A DNA stretch of 45,393 nucleotides from Branchiostoma floridae. Its lineage: Eukaryota > Chordata > Leptocardii > Amphioxiformes > Branchiostomatidae. Of this stretch, positions 21,359 through 32,992 are shown one piece after another. Under the pieces are notes generated by a model that worked only from the letters and a program-made list of their open reading frames with translations, searched no databases and was not told the origin of the DNA. The number at the start of each line of letters is the position of its first letter. Within the stretch, counting starts at the first letter, position 1. The stretch is taken from assembly GCF_000003815.2 (NCBI RefSeq), contig NW_023365770.1, forward strand, positions 1 to 45,393. The letters are read 5' to 3'. The translations under genes were made by a program, and so were the position numbers.

Positions 21359-22239
21359 CTTCTTCTTCTTCTTCCCGTTGATGCCCACAATCTTGGCGAA
21401 GATTATACTGGCATGTTTGGGGGTGGTGACGCTCGCACTTGCTGACGCAATACTCGCACTTGTAGACGCATACTCGCTAGTCCATTAAACAGTCCATGGT
21501 CGATACCTTGAATCCGTCCGTTGTCAAGGTAAGTTGTTATGAAGCACAGGCCCGAGACACAAACGTGTCTACTGTGGCGGCCTCGACTGTCTCTGCTGGT
21601 AAACCATTCCATTCCTTGATTGTTCTTGGCAAGAATGACCCATCTCTGTATAATGTTCTGGTGGTGATTTGCTTGAACTGGCAGTTGTGCTTGCGGCGTT
21701 GTCGTGTTGGGGGCGGTACTAGTTTGCTGCTGATGACTGGGCACTGGACTATCCCGTGATGGATTTTGAATAGTGTACCCAAACGTGCTGTTTTTCTGCG
21801 TTGTTTCAGTGACTGCCAACCTAATGTACTCAACATACTGCTCACACTAGATGTATTGTGGAACTTGTTAAGTACAAATCTTGCTGTTCTTCTCTGAACG
21901 GCCTCTATCTTGTCGATGTTCTTCTTAGTGTGTGGGTCCCATACCGACGATGCGTATTCAAGCACAGGTCTCACAAAGGCTTTATAGGCTTTCTCTTTAA
22001 TTCTGACAGAGCTGATCTTTAGGTTTCTTCTGAGGAAGCCCAGAGTTTTGTTAGCTTTTGTGACCATGGTGTTTATATGGGTATCCCAGGTAGCATTCTC
22101 ACTCATTGTTGTTCCCAGGTACTTCACTGTTGAAACAGTCTCCAGGGTGTGACCATGTAACACGTAGGAGCGTTGAAATGGCTTCCGACTCCTAGTGATT
22201 GGGAGATGAACACATTTGGCAGGATGAAACTCCATGAAA
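21359..22239 (-). mobile_element. 5'-truncated CR1/L2-type LINE insertion
   Basis: Minus-strand insertion absent from the left arm. Its 3' end (low coordinates) is a (GAA)n microsatellite tail preceded by 'aatcttcgccaagatt', which can form a 6-bp stem with a CGCC loop. Microsatellite 3' ends and a terminal hairpin are typical of CR1/L2-clade LINEs. The 5' end is cut within the reverse transcriptase and fused to module A at about 22240. Confidence 0.8.
21537..22239 (-). pseudogene. LINE reverse transcriptase, C-terminal part
   Basis: Encodes about 230 residues of the end of a CR1/L2-type reverse transcriptase: FHPAKCVHLPITRSRKPF, then YVLHGHTLE, then VKYLGTTMSENATWDTHI (the K-Y-L-G segment of the late palm/thumb region), RPVLEYASSVWDPH, and near the end REWNGLP-like KEWNGLPAETV. 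No frameshift in this part. The catalytic palm with its DD motif is missing, so it cannot be functional. The ORF continues into module A for about 31 codons (to 22331), a chimaeric reading without significance for function. Confidence 0.85.
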
Positions 22240-22367
22240 CTTACCTTGCTTGTGTGGATCTTTTTGTTGTTGTTGTAGTTGAACAATTTCTCGTTTCCAA
22301 GCAAACCAGAAATGAGTACATGTACTATCAACAGCTACTAGTACTACTATACTAATAACGTACTTAA
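22240..22367 (+). repeat. Partial module A in inverted orientation
   Basis: Runs from 'cttaccttgcttgtgtgga' to 'taacgtacttaa' in plus orientation, whereas the resident module A of this arm (22733-22861) is on the minus strand. Together they form a ~125-bp inverted pair enclosing module B. The left arm has no such extra copy, so it came in with the LINE, possibly by template switching from the neighbouring copy. Confidence 0.75.
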
Positions 22368-22672
22368 TTAGCACAGAGGCTGGCCATGTACATACAAATC
22401 GACTTCCCCAATTTTGACTATTACTACTGTAGTAGGTTACTTTAATTTTCCCAGTTCACAGCGATATAGTCCATTCACCGTGTTGATACCATAGACACGG
22501 AACAACACAAGGGCGGCGCCCGACAAGATAGGCAGTTGTAGAGAACTGCCAGGGAGGAAGTTTATATCTTCTCCGCCCCTGTAATTATCTTTCCTGGAAC
22601 ACAACTACACAGCCGGCACGGGTGCGTCCCAGGAGGCGGAAATCATCACGCCCGTGTCAATCCGTCTAATGG
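22368..22672 (-). promoter_or_regulatory. Module B, right copy of B2
   Basis: Mirror of 9509-9825. The TATA-like box is at 22560-22568 (minus strand GATATAAAC), with the GC-rich 'ccgcccctg' next to it. It lacks the 17-bp internal duplication of the left copy. Confidence 0.5.
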
Positions 22673-22930
22673 GAGAACAATGGGCTTTCTACAATGCAAT
22701 GCACACTTCACATCCTCGTCCGTATCGCAACATTAAGTACGTTATTAGTATAGTAGTACTAGTAGCTGTTGATAGTACATGTACTCACTTCTGGTTTGCT
22801 TGGAAACGAGAAATTGTTCAACTACAAAAAAAAAAAAAAGATCCACACAAGCAAGGTAAGTCAAGCCTGCTAACGTTACAAAGTTACACTTTGAGTAAAC
22901 TGTTAACATTAGTCTCTATAAACTACATTG
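22673..22930 (-). repeat. Module A, right copy
   Basis: Mirror of 9253-9508. It contains a longer A-run (22824-22839) and an extra ~35-bp stretch after the 'gcaaggtaagtca' words (about 22865-22900) that the left arm lacks. Confidence 0.65.
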
Positions 22931-23710
22931 ATTGGTGTTCCACAGTATCGCCACTTTGACCATTCACTTGGGAATCGACACGTCAAAATTGTAACGTTAC
23001 GTAGTCGGGAATCAGCCATGTAGTAGTAAAAAAAACGACGGGTCTTGGATCGGGGACTGACTCCATATTCTTCCGGTACGGCAAAAGACCCTGTCCTCGA
23101 GTAAATTACGATGTAACTGCAGCTGAGCAGCGTTATGGAGCAAAATTTTAGAACCGCGCGGCAGAGCGCTCCAACACTGAATACTTCCAACATGGCGGCC
23201 GTAACATGTGCACCGGTTTGTGTTTTGTTTGTGACGTAACAAAGGTCAAATGGCGATCTGTAGCGGAAGGCGACGAGACAGCCTTGATTTTACGCAAGTG
23301 AACGCCTCTCTATAGAAATTTTCACGAAAAAATAACTGATCATGTCACGATTCACAGAAAAATCCATGCTTAATAACGTTACAGTAAGCCAATAAAGTGC
23401 GATTCACCTCAGTCGGAAATTCATTGGTTTCATAACCTGACCAACAGCGGTGGCCGCACGTGCGCACAGATCGTAGATAAAACCGCTTTGTGCAGGTTTA
23501 CAGTACTTATTTTCTATCAAAGTTGGGCTTCTGCTTGTACAGTTTGAAATGAGACCCAACAACAAGCTGGAAACGGCCATAACACATCTCTGCCATGTGC
23601 TTTTGTTGATGCCTGCTTCCAGACCGGTGCTCCCTGTGGAGCCAAATCTATTTATGATGCCTGGGGTCTATTTAGCCCCTAAAATCTTTACCAGACCACA
23701 GTGAGAAGTA
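22931..23710 (-). other. Non-coding part of right arm
   Basis: Mirror of about 8465-9250, without the 28-bp hairpin insertion. No gene. Ends at GAGAAGTA (23703-23710), the first of three copies of that octamer bounding the two-unit insertion. Confidence 0.55.
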
Positions 23711-25076
23711 CCATTTCCTGTCGGATCACAGAAGCATAAGTGAACCTCCCCCAACCTACCCCAGATGTTCTCCCCTCTCCCCTAACCATTCGTGGTTGTA
23801 CCTCATTGCGGTCGGGGTGTGTTTGTTGTGCTCTTCAGTTTGCCTTGTTTTTGAAGGGTTTTTTCCTTGGTCTGCCACCTTTTACTTGGACGGATTACCT
23901 ACAAGGATCCTACAATCACCTGACTCTGTGCTGAACACTTCTGGATAAACTCCGTTGCTGCTTGAGCCCTGGTTACCAAGCTGCCCCGTTCCTACTGGAC
24001 TGACCCAGTCAACTCTTCGTCTCCTGGACATCCCAATTCGCCTGTGAGTTCTGCATTCAACTGCCTTCCGCACTGTGACATGTGACCTTGATGTCTTCAT
24101 CGGTGACCATCTTGTCCTACCGTACCACCGACGGATGAACTTCCACCCGAGTGGCCGATCTGAACACCACACACCCACCCTTTTTCAAACTTCCTCAGGA
24201 ACAACGACAACTTTTCTTCATTTTGTACTGTGATGCTCAATTTAATCGTTGAATAACAATCACCGTTTCCCAAACAGGTTTTTTCCACACATCTAGATCT
24301 AATTCTTGTGTCTTTTCTCCTCTTTTGTTGGAAGGTTAAATTAGGCACACATGGCACCATGCTGAGGGTTTTCCGCCTGGTACATTCCTGCCTTGACACC
24401 CATGTGCAAGGGAATTATTGATACCAGTCTCTCTCTCCACTTCTGTAAAATTGTTTATAGGGTAGTTCAGCCTGCCTCCAGAAGGTTCTAGATAAAAGTA
24501 ACAGATGATTCCCTCTAAGATTGAACAGTGCTCAAGTTTGTGTTTTTCTTTTCTCCTAGTCCTACATCTAGGAATTCTAATTATCACAAGGTGATGCTGT
24601 GTTCCCAGCCATACGGAGTATACCCCCCTCAGAGGACTGACCCAGGGTTGTTTATTTGTTTTTGACAGGCACAAATTCTTGCAGTGTTTTCTTCTATCCT
24701 GTTATCAGTTAGGCCTGGTGTAGATTCAGGCTGACATCCAGGCTGTGTCCTCTCACTACAGGTTCGAGTACCACATCGAGTTATTATTATAACGGCTGTC
24801 ACACACCTATACTATTGTATTACGCTTTTCGTTAATTACCCATGCTTCTTCCATGCTACCTGTGCCTTCATGCAAAGCACCACTTGGCTCCAGTCACGTC
24901 ATTGAGAAGCGCATGTTTTCCTCAACCACTTGAATCGTCATCTGTTCAGACTTTACAGACTTAACTCCTACAGGCGCAGCCTTCCGAATTAACACCTGCT
25001 GATCACTAGTTCTTAGTCCTGATTACAGATCATCACAGACAGCGAAGAAGTTAAACGTCATTATATGCATATGTGT

Positions 25077-25118
25077 ACGTATATATGTATGTATATATGT
25101 ATGTATGTATGTATCTAT
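25077..25118. repeat. ATGT/ATAT microsatellite
   Basis: Runs of gtatatatgtatg and tgtatgtatgtatc within unit 1. Confidence 0.85.
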
Positions 25119-25825
25119 GTACAGACAGTACAGTTCATGCTATCTGCACCGAGTAGTCCCACAGGCGACCCCCGACATCAACCCTGGCAGGATCGAGTGT
25201 TGACCCCAGGTGTAACAAGCTTGACCGGAACGCGCCATTATAGACTTGGGAATTCTGTCCGTCTCTGACTCTAACACGGATCAGATCGAGAACCTTGTTG
25301 CCTTTCTGCCAGGACTTTCCACAGCCACACTTATGTGACACCTTACTGACACTGGAAGTATGGTCTTGCACCTATTTGGTCGACACCGCGTCTATCAGAC
25401 TCATCCCTCAGAGACTCAGAGTCTGACAGCCGACACGAGGACACCTTGGCTGCCTTATACTGGACACTTGAACTTACAGTACCTCATGTACCGTATCTCA
25501 AGGAACTTGCTTCCTAGCTTGTAACTACTCGTTGGATTACTTAATTCTTGTTAGATTAATTCCTACACTATTGCTTGTACAGCCACAAACACCCCACCCC
25601 ACCCCCCTTTCCTTACCCTACCCCTTTCCTTTACCCTACCCCATCCACCTCCCTTGCCTCTAACCTGTCCACTGACATGACCTTAACAACCTCCTGTTGA
25701 CTGAGACGGTTCTCCCTTGCCATCTACATGTACTTGTCCCTGTTGACCGTGTTGAGTTGTCTCGTACGGCCAAGTGTGCCAGACAGGAAGATGCCTTGTT
25801 AGTGACGCCAGCTACCATGAGGGTA

Positions 25826-26030
25826 GGCTGTGATGGTCACCTGTACTGCGAAGGAAGTGTGTGTTGACCGGATGCCTCGGTAGTACTCCCTCCAGCCACG
25901 ACCCTTCGGCTGCGATGGTCACCTGTACTCTGTAGGTTTGGGTGTTGACTGGACGATACCTCGGTAGTGCTCCCTCCAGCTATGACCCTTCGGCTGCGAT
26001 GGTCACCTGTACTCCGTAGGAAGTGTGTGT
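25826..26030. repeat. ~83-bp minisatellite in unit 1
   Basis: 'ggctgygatggtcacctgta' starts at 25826, 25908 and 25992 (spacing 82-84 bp), followed each time by 'gtgttgac..ga' and 'cctcggtagt.ctccctccag' in two full copies and a partial one. Confidence 0.85.
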
Positions 26031-26251
26031 TGACTTGACGATGCCGAACTTGACATCCAGCCAGCCGACGAACCTTTCCGGTGGTGTTGGTTGTGTGCTC
26101 GGTACCACCTGTACGTTACTTAATCCGTCTGTTCTATCCTTTTTTTGTTCGTGATGGTGACGCCGCTACCCTACCCCACATATTGTGTCTGTGTTATCTG
26201 TGAGTAGACAGGAAATGGAGTTCTCTTCGGAACTTGTGGAGAAGAGAAGTA

Positions 26252-27102
26252 CCATTTCCTGTCGGATCACAGAAGCATAAGTGAACCTCCCCCAACCTAC
26301 CCCAGATGTTCTCCCCTCTCCCCTAACCATTCGTGGTTGTACCTCATTGCGGTCGGGGTGTGTTCCCCGCCCACCCACCCAAGAACACACCCTCCCCCGA
26401 CGTACAGGCTGATTGATAACCTAGTTAGACTTACGAACTGGTAATTGAAGTTGATGCTCAACCTTTACCCAACGGAGTAAAATTGTTATGACTATTCAGC
26501 ACTTAGAATGAGACACCCCGCGTGGTTCATGCCTTGTGGAACAACAACTTCTTGATTCCTTCCTTAGTTGACCTCTTCTTCGCTACCTTGTATTGTATTG
26601 CTTGTATTGTATTACCGTACTTGCCGTTCAACCTTGGATTTAGTTTTTTACTTGACCTTGTTACTCAGACCGTAATTGTGCTACTCGTTCCTTACTAATT
26701 AAGGTCATTTTACGCCACTCTTCTGACATGGTGGCCCCCATGTGACGTAAACTTACTGTGACTTACTGTGACTTTGAGTTAAGTTGCAAGTCAGGATGCG
26801 TTAAACATCCGCTGGACAGAGCATTGGTTTAACCGACCAGCCCGACATTGGCTTCACATTGGCTTCTTATACATTGGCAACCAGGGTAAAACGTGTCGCC
26901 CGCTCGCAGCATGACTTGCTTAGTTCATGGCTATTACACTTGTTATGACCAAGGACGTTATATCAACTGACTGACGAGGAGCCATTAAACACCCGGCCGC
27001 CGTGATGGTGACGCCGCTACCCTACCCCACATATTGTGTCTGTGTTATCTGTGAGTAGACAGGAAATGGAGTTCTCTTCGGAACTTGTGGAGAAGAGAAG
27101 TA
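26252..27102. mobile_element. Unit 2 of the tandem insertion (851 bp)
   Basis: Joined head-to-tail to unit 1. 26252-26364 equals 23711-23823 and 27001-27102 equals 26150-26251, without a difference that I can see. The interior differs from unit 1. It ends with GAGAAGTA (27095-27102) and then continues as TTTTATTG, exactly the sequence that follows GAGAAGTA in the left-arm empty site. It contains 'ccaaggacgttat' (26948-26960), the end word of the tiny palindromes, here single-sided. Confidence 0.8.
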
Positions 27103-27412
27103 TTTTATTGATTTACTACTTGCCCTGGGCAAGTAACGTTACATACAAATTGACTTCTCCAATGTTGACATCTGTAGGTTGCTTTAAAATTTCTAGTTTA
27201 CAGCGACATACTCCATACTGTTGATACCATAGAAATGGAACACCGCAAGAACGGCGCCTGACAAGATTAGAAGCTGTGAGAATTGCCAGGGAGGGAGTTT
27301 ATATCAGTCCCGCCCCCTGTAATTATCTTGTTTACTTTCCCTGACCACAGCTACCCAGCCGGCACGCGCAGGTCTCGGGAGGCGGAAATTATCACGCCCT
27401 TGTCAATATCCG
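27103..27412 (-). promoter_or_regulatory. Module B, right copy of B1
   Basis: Mirror of 8153-8450. TATA-like box on the minus strand at 27297-27305 beside 'cccgccccctgtaatta'. Same layout as the other copies. Confidence 0.5.
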
Positions 27413-27624
27413 CGCTCGCATCAATTTTCGGCCGTTTCAAAAAAAAAAAAAAGTTTTCAACCACACTGTAAATCGTGCAAAGCAGCTGTAAAATGAGCAC
27501 ATATATGCCGTAGATTGAAAAAAAGTATCAGAAAGCAGATAACTAATGTCATCGAATTCCAAAATAAATCTAAAGTCAAAGAATAAGATGTGAAAGGGCA
27601 GAAATAAAATAAATCTATTGTTGG

Positions 27625-30600
27625 TAGGGGTGGGTACCAGTACAGAAAATTCAGGTACAGGTCCGGTTCAGGTCCAGAGGACCAGATCCAGGTCAGGACC
27701 TGAACCCGATTGTCTGTGAAAACTTTTGAATGGGCGATACTCCACACAATGGTCAATTTTGCTACAAAGGAATCTGTTTGGTGGAGTATCCGACGCCCAC
27801 TGGCGTATTAAAATACCATCTTCATGTAATCAAGGCTCTGTACCTTTGACTGTAGAAACCTGGTACAAATATGACTATAAACTCTACTCTGCATCGTTCT
27901 TGCTATTTTCTTGACCCGGTAAGCCCCAAAACACCTATCCATTTTTTAAGAGTAAATGTCTGTAAGGATCAAACAATGGTGGCAAAGGTCAAAAAATCGA
28001 TTTGGCTCATATTTTGCACAGTGATAGTACTTGGTCCACAACCCCTCAAAATAGCTTTCTTTTAGATCAAAACTCATTGTTGCCATGGTAACGGGCCAAC
28101 AAAGTTTTCTGGCCATTTTCCCCAATTTCCGCATCTCAAAAACACGGAAATCGGCATACTTTACGGCATTGTCACTCCAACACCTTTTATTGCATCATCA
28201 AAACAAAACAAGATCTGAATAGACCAACATTTTGGCTTTTTAGAAATTGTTGTGAAATTTCCAACGAGACAAAATTGAGTTCTTGGGCAGCATCAAAACA
28301 ATACAATGTTTCAAGCTTCAAAATAACGTAATTTTTGGCCCAACTTTGTAACGCCATAAGTGCCGAGCTGGTAATTTTTTTGACTTGAAATTTGTACCCT
28401 GTATAGATGATTGATATATCTATCATATGCATTGTTGCAAAGTTTGGGGTCTTGTTTGGTTGTCACGTGGTTGTCCTCGAAAGTAAGCCAGTTTTTGCGT
28501 TTGACGAAAATTGTGAATTTTAGCCATGTTCAAAGTACTACATGTGACAAATTAAACAGAATTCTAACTCAACTTCATGTCAAAGAGAGATCTATGTATT
28601 GTCTATTTAATAAATGCTTGAAGAATTTTAGATCGTGACGTTTAGTCACGTGGTAGTCCCTGGAAGTAGGCCACTTTTTTTGCGTTTGGCAAAATTTTGA
28701 ATTTTAGCCATGTTCAAAGGGTTTTCTGTGACAAAGTGAATTTGAATTCTGATTCAACTTCTTGTCAAAGGGAGACCTAGGTATTGCCTATCTAATAAAT
28801 GATTTCAGAATTTTGAGTTTGAGTTTCAGATTGTGACATTTAATCACGTGGATGTCCCTGAAAGTAGGTCACTTTAGATGAAAATTGCAAACTTTAGCTT
28901 TTCCGAAGTACAATACTTAGCAAAGTGGAATAGAATTATGATTAAACGTTTTGTCAAATGTAGCTGTAGGTATTGGCTGTCAAACAATTAATTGTAGAGG
29001 TTTGGATTTTGTCGTTGGTTGTCCTCATTGGTTGGTTGGCGTTGGTTGTCCCCATTTTCAGAGTTTATGTTTTACTCCTAGAATTTAAGATAATGTTTTT
29101 ACCTTCGCCAAAATGGTTATGTTTTGGGTAGCGTTTGTATGTATGTTTGTAGAAGACCAGAATAACTCAAGAAAGCCTAAATGGATTGTATTGATTTTCG
29201 GATGTGGGTATGAGACTTGGAAACGAATAGATTTTGCAAAGGAATTTCCGGGTTTGATATGTCGAGTTCTGAACATGCTGCGGCTATGATTTTTTAGTGG
29301 TAGACACTCTTGATGCCGAGAGTGAGTGGTGTAGGTTTATGCCTCCTAGCGGCTTGTTTTGAAACTGCAGGACAGGTTAAGTGTAAGACTTTGAAAGAGA
29401 ATAACTCAAGCTTTGAAAGACAATAACTCAAGAAGGGGTTGACGGATTGTCATGATTTTTGGTATGTAGATAGCTTAAGAGATGCTTCATATAAGTACAT
29501 ATTTACTATACAAATCGGAATCTAATTTGCATAAATAATTAGGAAAACAATTAAACACGCCCAGTTCCATTATAGGACCATTAGAAAGTGGCAAATGTAA
29601 CTGAAATAGGAAAGAATATTGATCGATAGATGTCATGCAAAATAAAGACCTAATTTGCATAATTGATTAGAAAATGCTCCGATGTCATTGTGGTAAATGA
29701 CGGGAACTTCTTACTGGTAGCATTTGGAAGTTATGTACAGGTGAACATCATTGTTGAACATTAGTTATGCAAATGAGGTCCTTACTTGCATAAATTATTA
29801 CAAAATGGGATAAAAATCTTTTTAACATAGATTGTTTACATCTGTTATTCGGTGGAGGAGATAAACAAGTAATAGAATCTATGCAAATGAAAATCTTATT
29901 TGCATAATTAATGACAAAAACAATTCTGTAATACGTATCTAAAGGGACGCTCACTAGAATTCATTTGATAGATCTAGATATGGCCTACTTTCAGGGACAA
30001 CTATGTGACTAAAAATCACTACTTGAAACTCTTCAAGCATTTATTAGTTAGGCGATGCATAGATCTTTCTTTGACGAGAAGTTGAATCAGTATTCTAATT
30101 TGCTTTGTCATGTAGAGTACTTTGAAAAGTTTCGCCAAATGCAAAAATTGACCTACTTTCAGGGACAACCACGTGACTGCATTTCATGACTCAAAACTCT
30201 GCAATCATTTATTAGATAGGCAATACCTAGGTCTCTCTTTGAAAAGAAGTTGAATCAGAATTTGAATTCAATTTGTCACAGAAAACACTTTGAACATGGC
30301 TAAAATTCACAATTTTTGCCAAATGCAAAAAAGTGACCTACTTTCAGGGACAACCACGGGACTACATTTTATGACTCAAAATTCTGAAATCATTTATTAG
30401 ATAGGCAATACCTAGGTTTCCCTTTGACAAGAAGTTGAATCAGAATTCAAATTCACTTTGTCACAGAAAACCCTTTGAACATGGCTAAAATTCAAAATTT
30501 TGCCAAACGCAAAAAAAGTGGCCTACTTCCAGGGACTACCACATGACTAAACGTCACGATCTAAAATTCTTCAAGCATTTATTAAATAGACAATACATAG

Positions 30601-31354
30601 ATCTCTCTTTGACATGAAGTTGAGTTAGAATTCTGTTTTATTTTGTCACATGTAGTACTTTGAACATGGCTAAAATTCACAATTTTCGTCAAACGCAAAA
30701 ACTGGCCTACTTTTGAGGACAACCACGTGACAACCAAACAAGACCCCAAACTTTGCAACAATGCATATGATAGATATATCAATCATCTATACAGGGTACA
30801 AATTTCAAGTCAAAAAAATTACCAGCTCGGCACTTATGGCGTTACAAAGTTGGGCCAAAAATTACGTTATTTTGAAGCTTGAAACATTGTATTGTTTTGA
30901 TGCTGCCCAAGAACTCAATTTTGTCTCGTTGGAAATTTCACAACAATTTCTAAAAAGCCAAAATGTTGGTCTATTCAGATCTTGTTTTGTTTTGATGATA
31001 CAATAAAAGGTGTTGGAGTGACAATGCCGTAAAGTATGCCGATTTCCGTGTTTTTGAGATGCGGAAATTGGGGAAAATGGCCAGAAAACTTTGTTGGCCC
31101 GTTACCATGGCAACAATGAGTTTTGATCTAAAAGAAAGCTATTTTGAGGGGTTGTGGACCAAGTACTATCACTGTGCAAAATATGAGCCAAATCGATTTT
31201 TTGACCTTTGCCACCATTGTTTGATCCTTACAGACATTTGCTCTTAATAGGCGAAACCCAATCCACAGATTTTTTTTATGTCTGTTTTTTTTTACCTGTC
31301 CAAGAAGGAAAGAAAAGGTTTTGCACCCGTACGATGTACCGGTCCCTACACCTA
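27625..31354. mobile_element. hAT-like MITE, right copy, interrupted
   Basis: Mirror of 7511-7940 with the 8-bp TSD ATTGTTGG at 27617-27624 and 31355-31362. Split at TTAA (27946-27949) by the 3.3 kb foldback element. Outside the insertion it is colinear with the left copy. Confidence 0.75.
27950..31243. mobile_element. 3.3 kb foldback element with TTAA duplication
   Basis: Flanked by TTAA at 27946-27949 and 31244-31247; the left arm has one TTAA at 7616-7619. The ends GAGTAAATGTCTGTAAGGAT and GAGCAAATGTCTGTAAGGAT open very long inverted repeats, near-identical for the first ~690 bp (27950-28640 with 30560-31243). The arms then continue as 185-196 bp tandem repeats containing 'gtcacgtgg.tgtccctg' (CACGTG core near 28463, 28648, 28844; mirrored near 29995, 30165, 30350, 30530, 30718). 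The core 29090-29940 repeats 'atttgcataattaatta'-like words. No transposase. TTAA target use is known for piggyBac and Kolobok; long arms and GAG ends make me favour Kolobok-like, without certainty. Confidence 0.85.
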
Positions 31355-31362
31355 ATTGTTGG

Positions 31363-31965
31363 TATACCATAATATGTGTCCGAGTCCTATGTTCAACCTT
31401 CCTGACCACTTACATTTCATACCGAAGGCAACTTTTTTTCTGGCCAAACGTTTTTTTTTATTCGCACGCTCGCATCAATTTTGGAGTTCCCAGAGGATGT
31501 CATCCATATAATCAAATCAACATTGCCTAATGGGAGAACAATGGCTTTCTACAATTCAATTCAATACACACTACATATTCTCGAGCCCGATAAGATTGGC
31601 ATCGTTATAACGTTAATAAGGGACGGAGTTTAACTCATCTCCGCACCTGAAATTGTAAGAAGCCCCACACGGCTTGGGGAATGGAAACTACTTGGTAATG
31701 CCCCCAATAAAAACAGGATTTTCCCCTTTGTAGCAGGCCTGACGTGTACTTGTTGTAAGACATCTCTGAAAGGACCTCCAACCTTCAATATATTACTGAA
31801 TAATTATTTGTAATATTTACCTCCGGTTCTACCCTGAAATCAAAATTATTCACCGACGACAAGCAAGTCATGTAATCTAGACACAGTTTTTACAGACATC
31901 TTTGGAGATGTCGGGAAGGATTCAGAACGTAGGGGGCGGGACACCCGTGGCGCTTGCAGTCATAA
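31363..31965 (-). other. Non-coding part of right arm
   Basis: Mirror of about 6900-7502. No gene. Includes the module A terminal words 'taatgggagaacaatgg' near 31528. Confidence 0.5.
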
Positions 31966-32992
31966 GGCCCCCTTTCCACTTGACGGCGCTCTCACGGCGC
32001 TCTCGCTGCGATGGAAAATTGGCCAGAGCGCGGTGAGAGCGCCGCGACGCCAGAAAAAGCTGCTCTAGTGGAATCTCTCCGGCGACCCCAGCGCGCTCTC
32101 ACCGCGACGAAAAACTCAAATGTCAGCATCTTTTTATGAGCTAGCAAAGATTCGAAAGATTACTCAACGAATTTCAGAGATAAAGAACGAATCTTTTGGG
32201 GTATAGTGTATTGAAGTCATCCTTTTACGTCTTACGTAACATTCAAAGTATAAAATCAAGGCTGTAAACAAATCTAATTTTGGTCACTGTACAGTCACTC
32301 AGACTGAAATATACACGTTTCTCTTGCTGTTTTTTCTTAAATCTGTCATGTAGCTTGTTCACCATAAATATCTTTATCATGCCACGTTATTGGTAAATCA
32401 ATTTAATTGAAAATGGGACTTCAATAATCTAAATCTACAGATGGAGAACAAGAAAACCTAATATCATCATGTTGAAATTCAAAACTTAATTGAGAAATGA
32501 TAAACCTTTGTTTTTAAACCTTGCTTATTCCATCTCAGTTTGTTTAATTGTTCATCACCGGTACATTTTGTACATTTCTCCGGGTTCTGTCTATATGTCA
32601 AATATACTTCTTCACAAACCGCAGTTGAGAGCGCAGAGAGAGCGCGGTGAGAGCGCCGCCCTAGCTAAATTGGCATCATAAACCACTGTTGAGACCTATT
32701 GCGCTCACCGCGCTCGCTGTGCGCTCTGTTGGCGCTCACGGCGCTCGCTGCGCGCTCTCTTGGCGCTCTCTCTGCGCTCATCGGTGGATCGCCGTCCACG
32801 ACGCTCTCACGGCGACTGTTTTGAGCAGGTTCAAAACAGTCGCGGAGGTCATGGCGACCATGGCGCTCCCACCGCGCTCTCTGCGCGCTCCCATGGCGAC
32901 CTTGGCGATCCCGTCGCGCTCTCACCGCGCTCTTCCCAATTTGAGGTCGCAGAGAGAGCGCCGTGAGAGCGCCGTCCTAGTGGAAAGGGGGT
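31966..32992. mobile_element. GC-rich 1.0 kb TIR element, Harbinger-like TSD
   Basis: Begins GGCCCCCTTTCCACTTGACG and ends with its imperfect complement (cctagtggaaagggggt). Flanked by ATAA (31962-31965 and 32993-32996; TAA or ATAA duplication); the left arm has a single uninterrupted 'gtttatgac' at about 6903. Inside the ends are dense tandem words built on 'gcgctctcaccgcgctctc' in both orientations (31982-32105 and 32630-32970), while the middle (32110-32620) is AT-rich. ORFs of up to 123 codons here are low-complexity Arg/Ala/Ser repeats and not genes. A 3-bp TWA duplication would place it with PIF/Harbinger MITEs. Confidence 0.75.

Larger units (their letters stand above)
23711..26251. 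mobile_element. Unit 1 of a tandem insertion (2.54 kb)
   Basis: Starts CCATTTCCTGTCGGATCACA directly after GAGAAGTA and ends with a 102-bp terminal block (26150-26251) closing with GAGAAGTA again. Its first 113 bp are identical to the start of unit 2, and its last 102 bp are identical to the end of unit 2. There are no terminal inverted repeats. The interior is C- and T-rich and apparently non-coding, with a TGTA/TATA microsatellite (25077-25118), a C-rich tract (25570-25660) and an 83-bp minisatellite (25826-26030). ORFs at 23882-24178, 24097-24399 and 24336-24674 show no domain. Confidence 0.8.

Noticed and set aside
21537-22331. One 264-residue protein
   Set aside because: Its first ~31 codons are module A and the rest a truncated LINE reverse transcriptase; a chance fusion, not a gene.
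25150-25200. 2A-like peptide (PDINPG) in unit 1
   Set aside because: Lacks the D-x-E-x-N-P-G-P consensus (no E, no final P) and there is no ORF around it.
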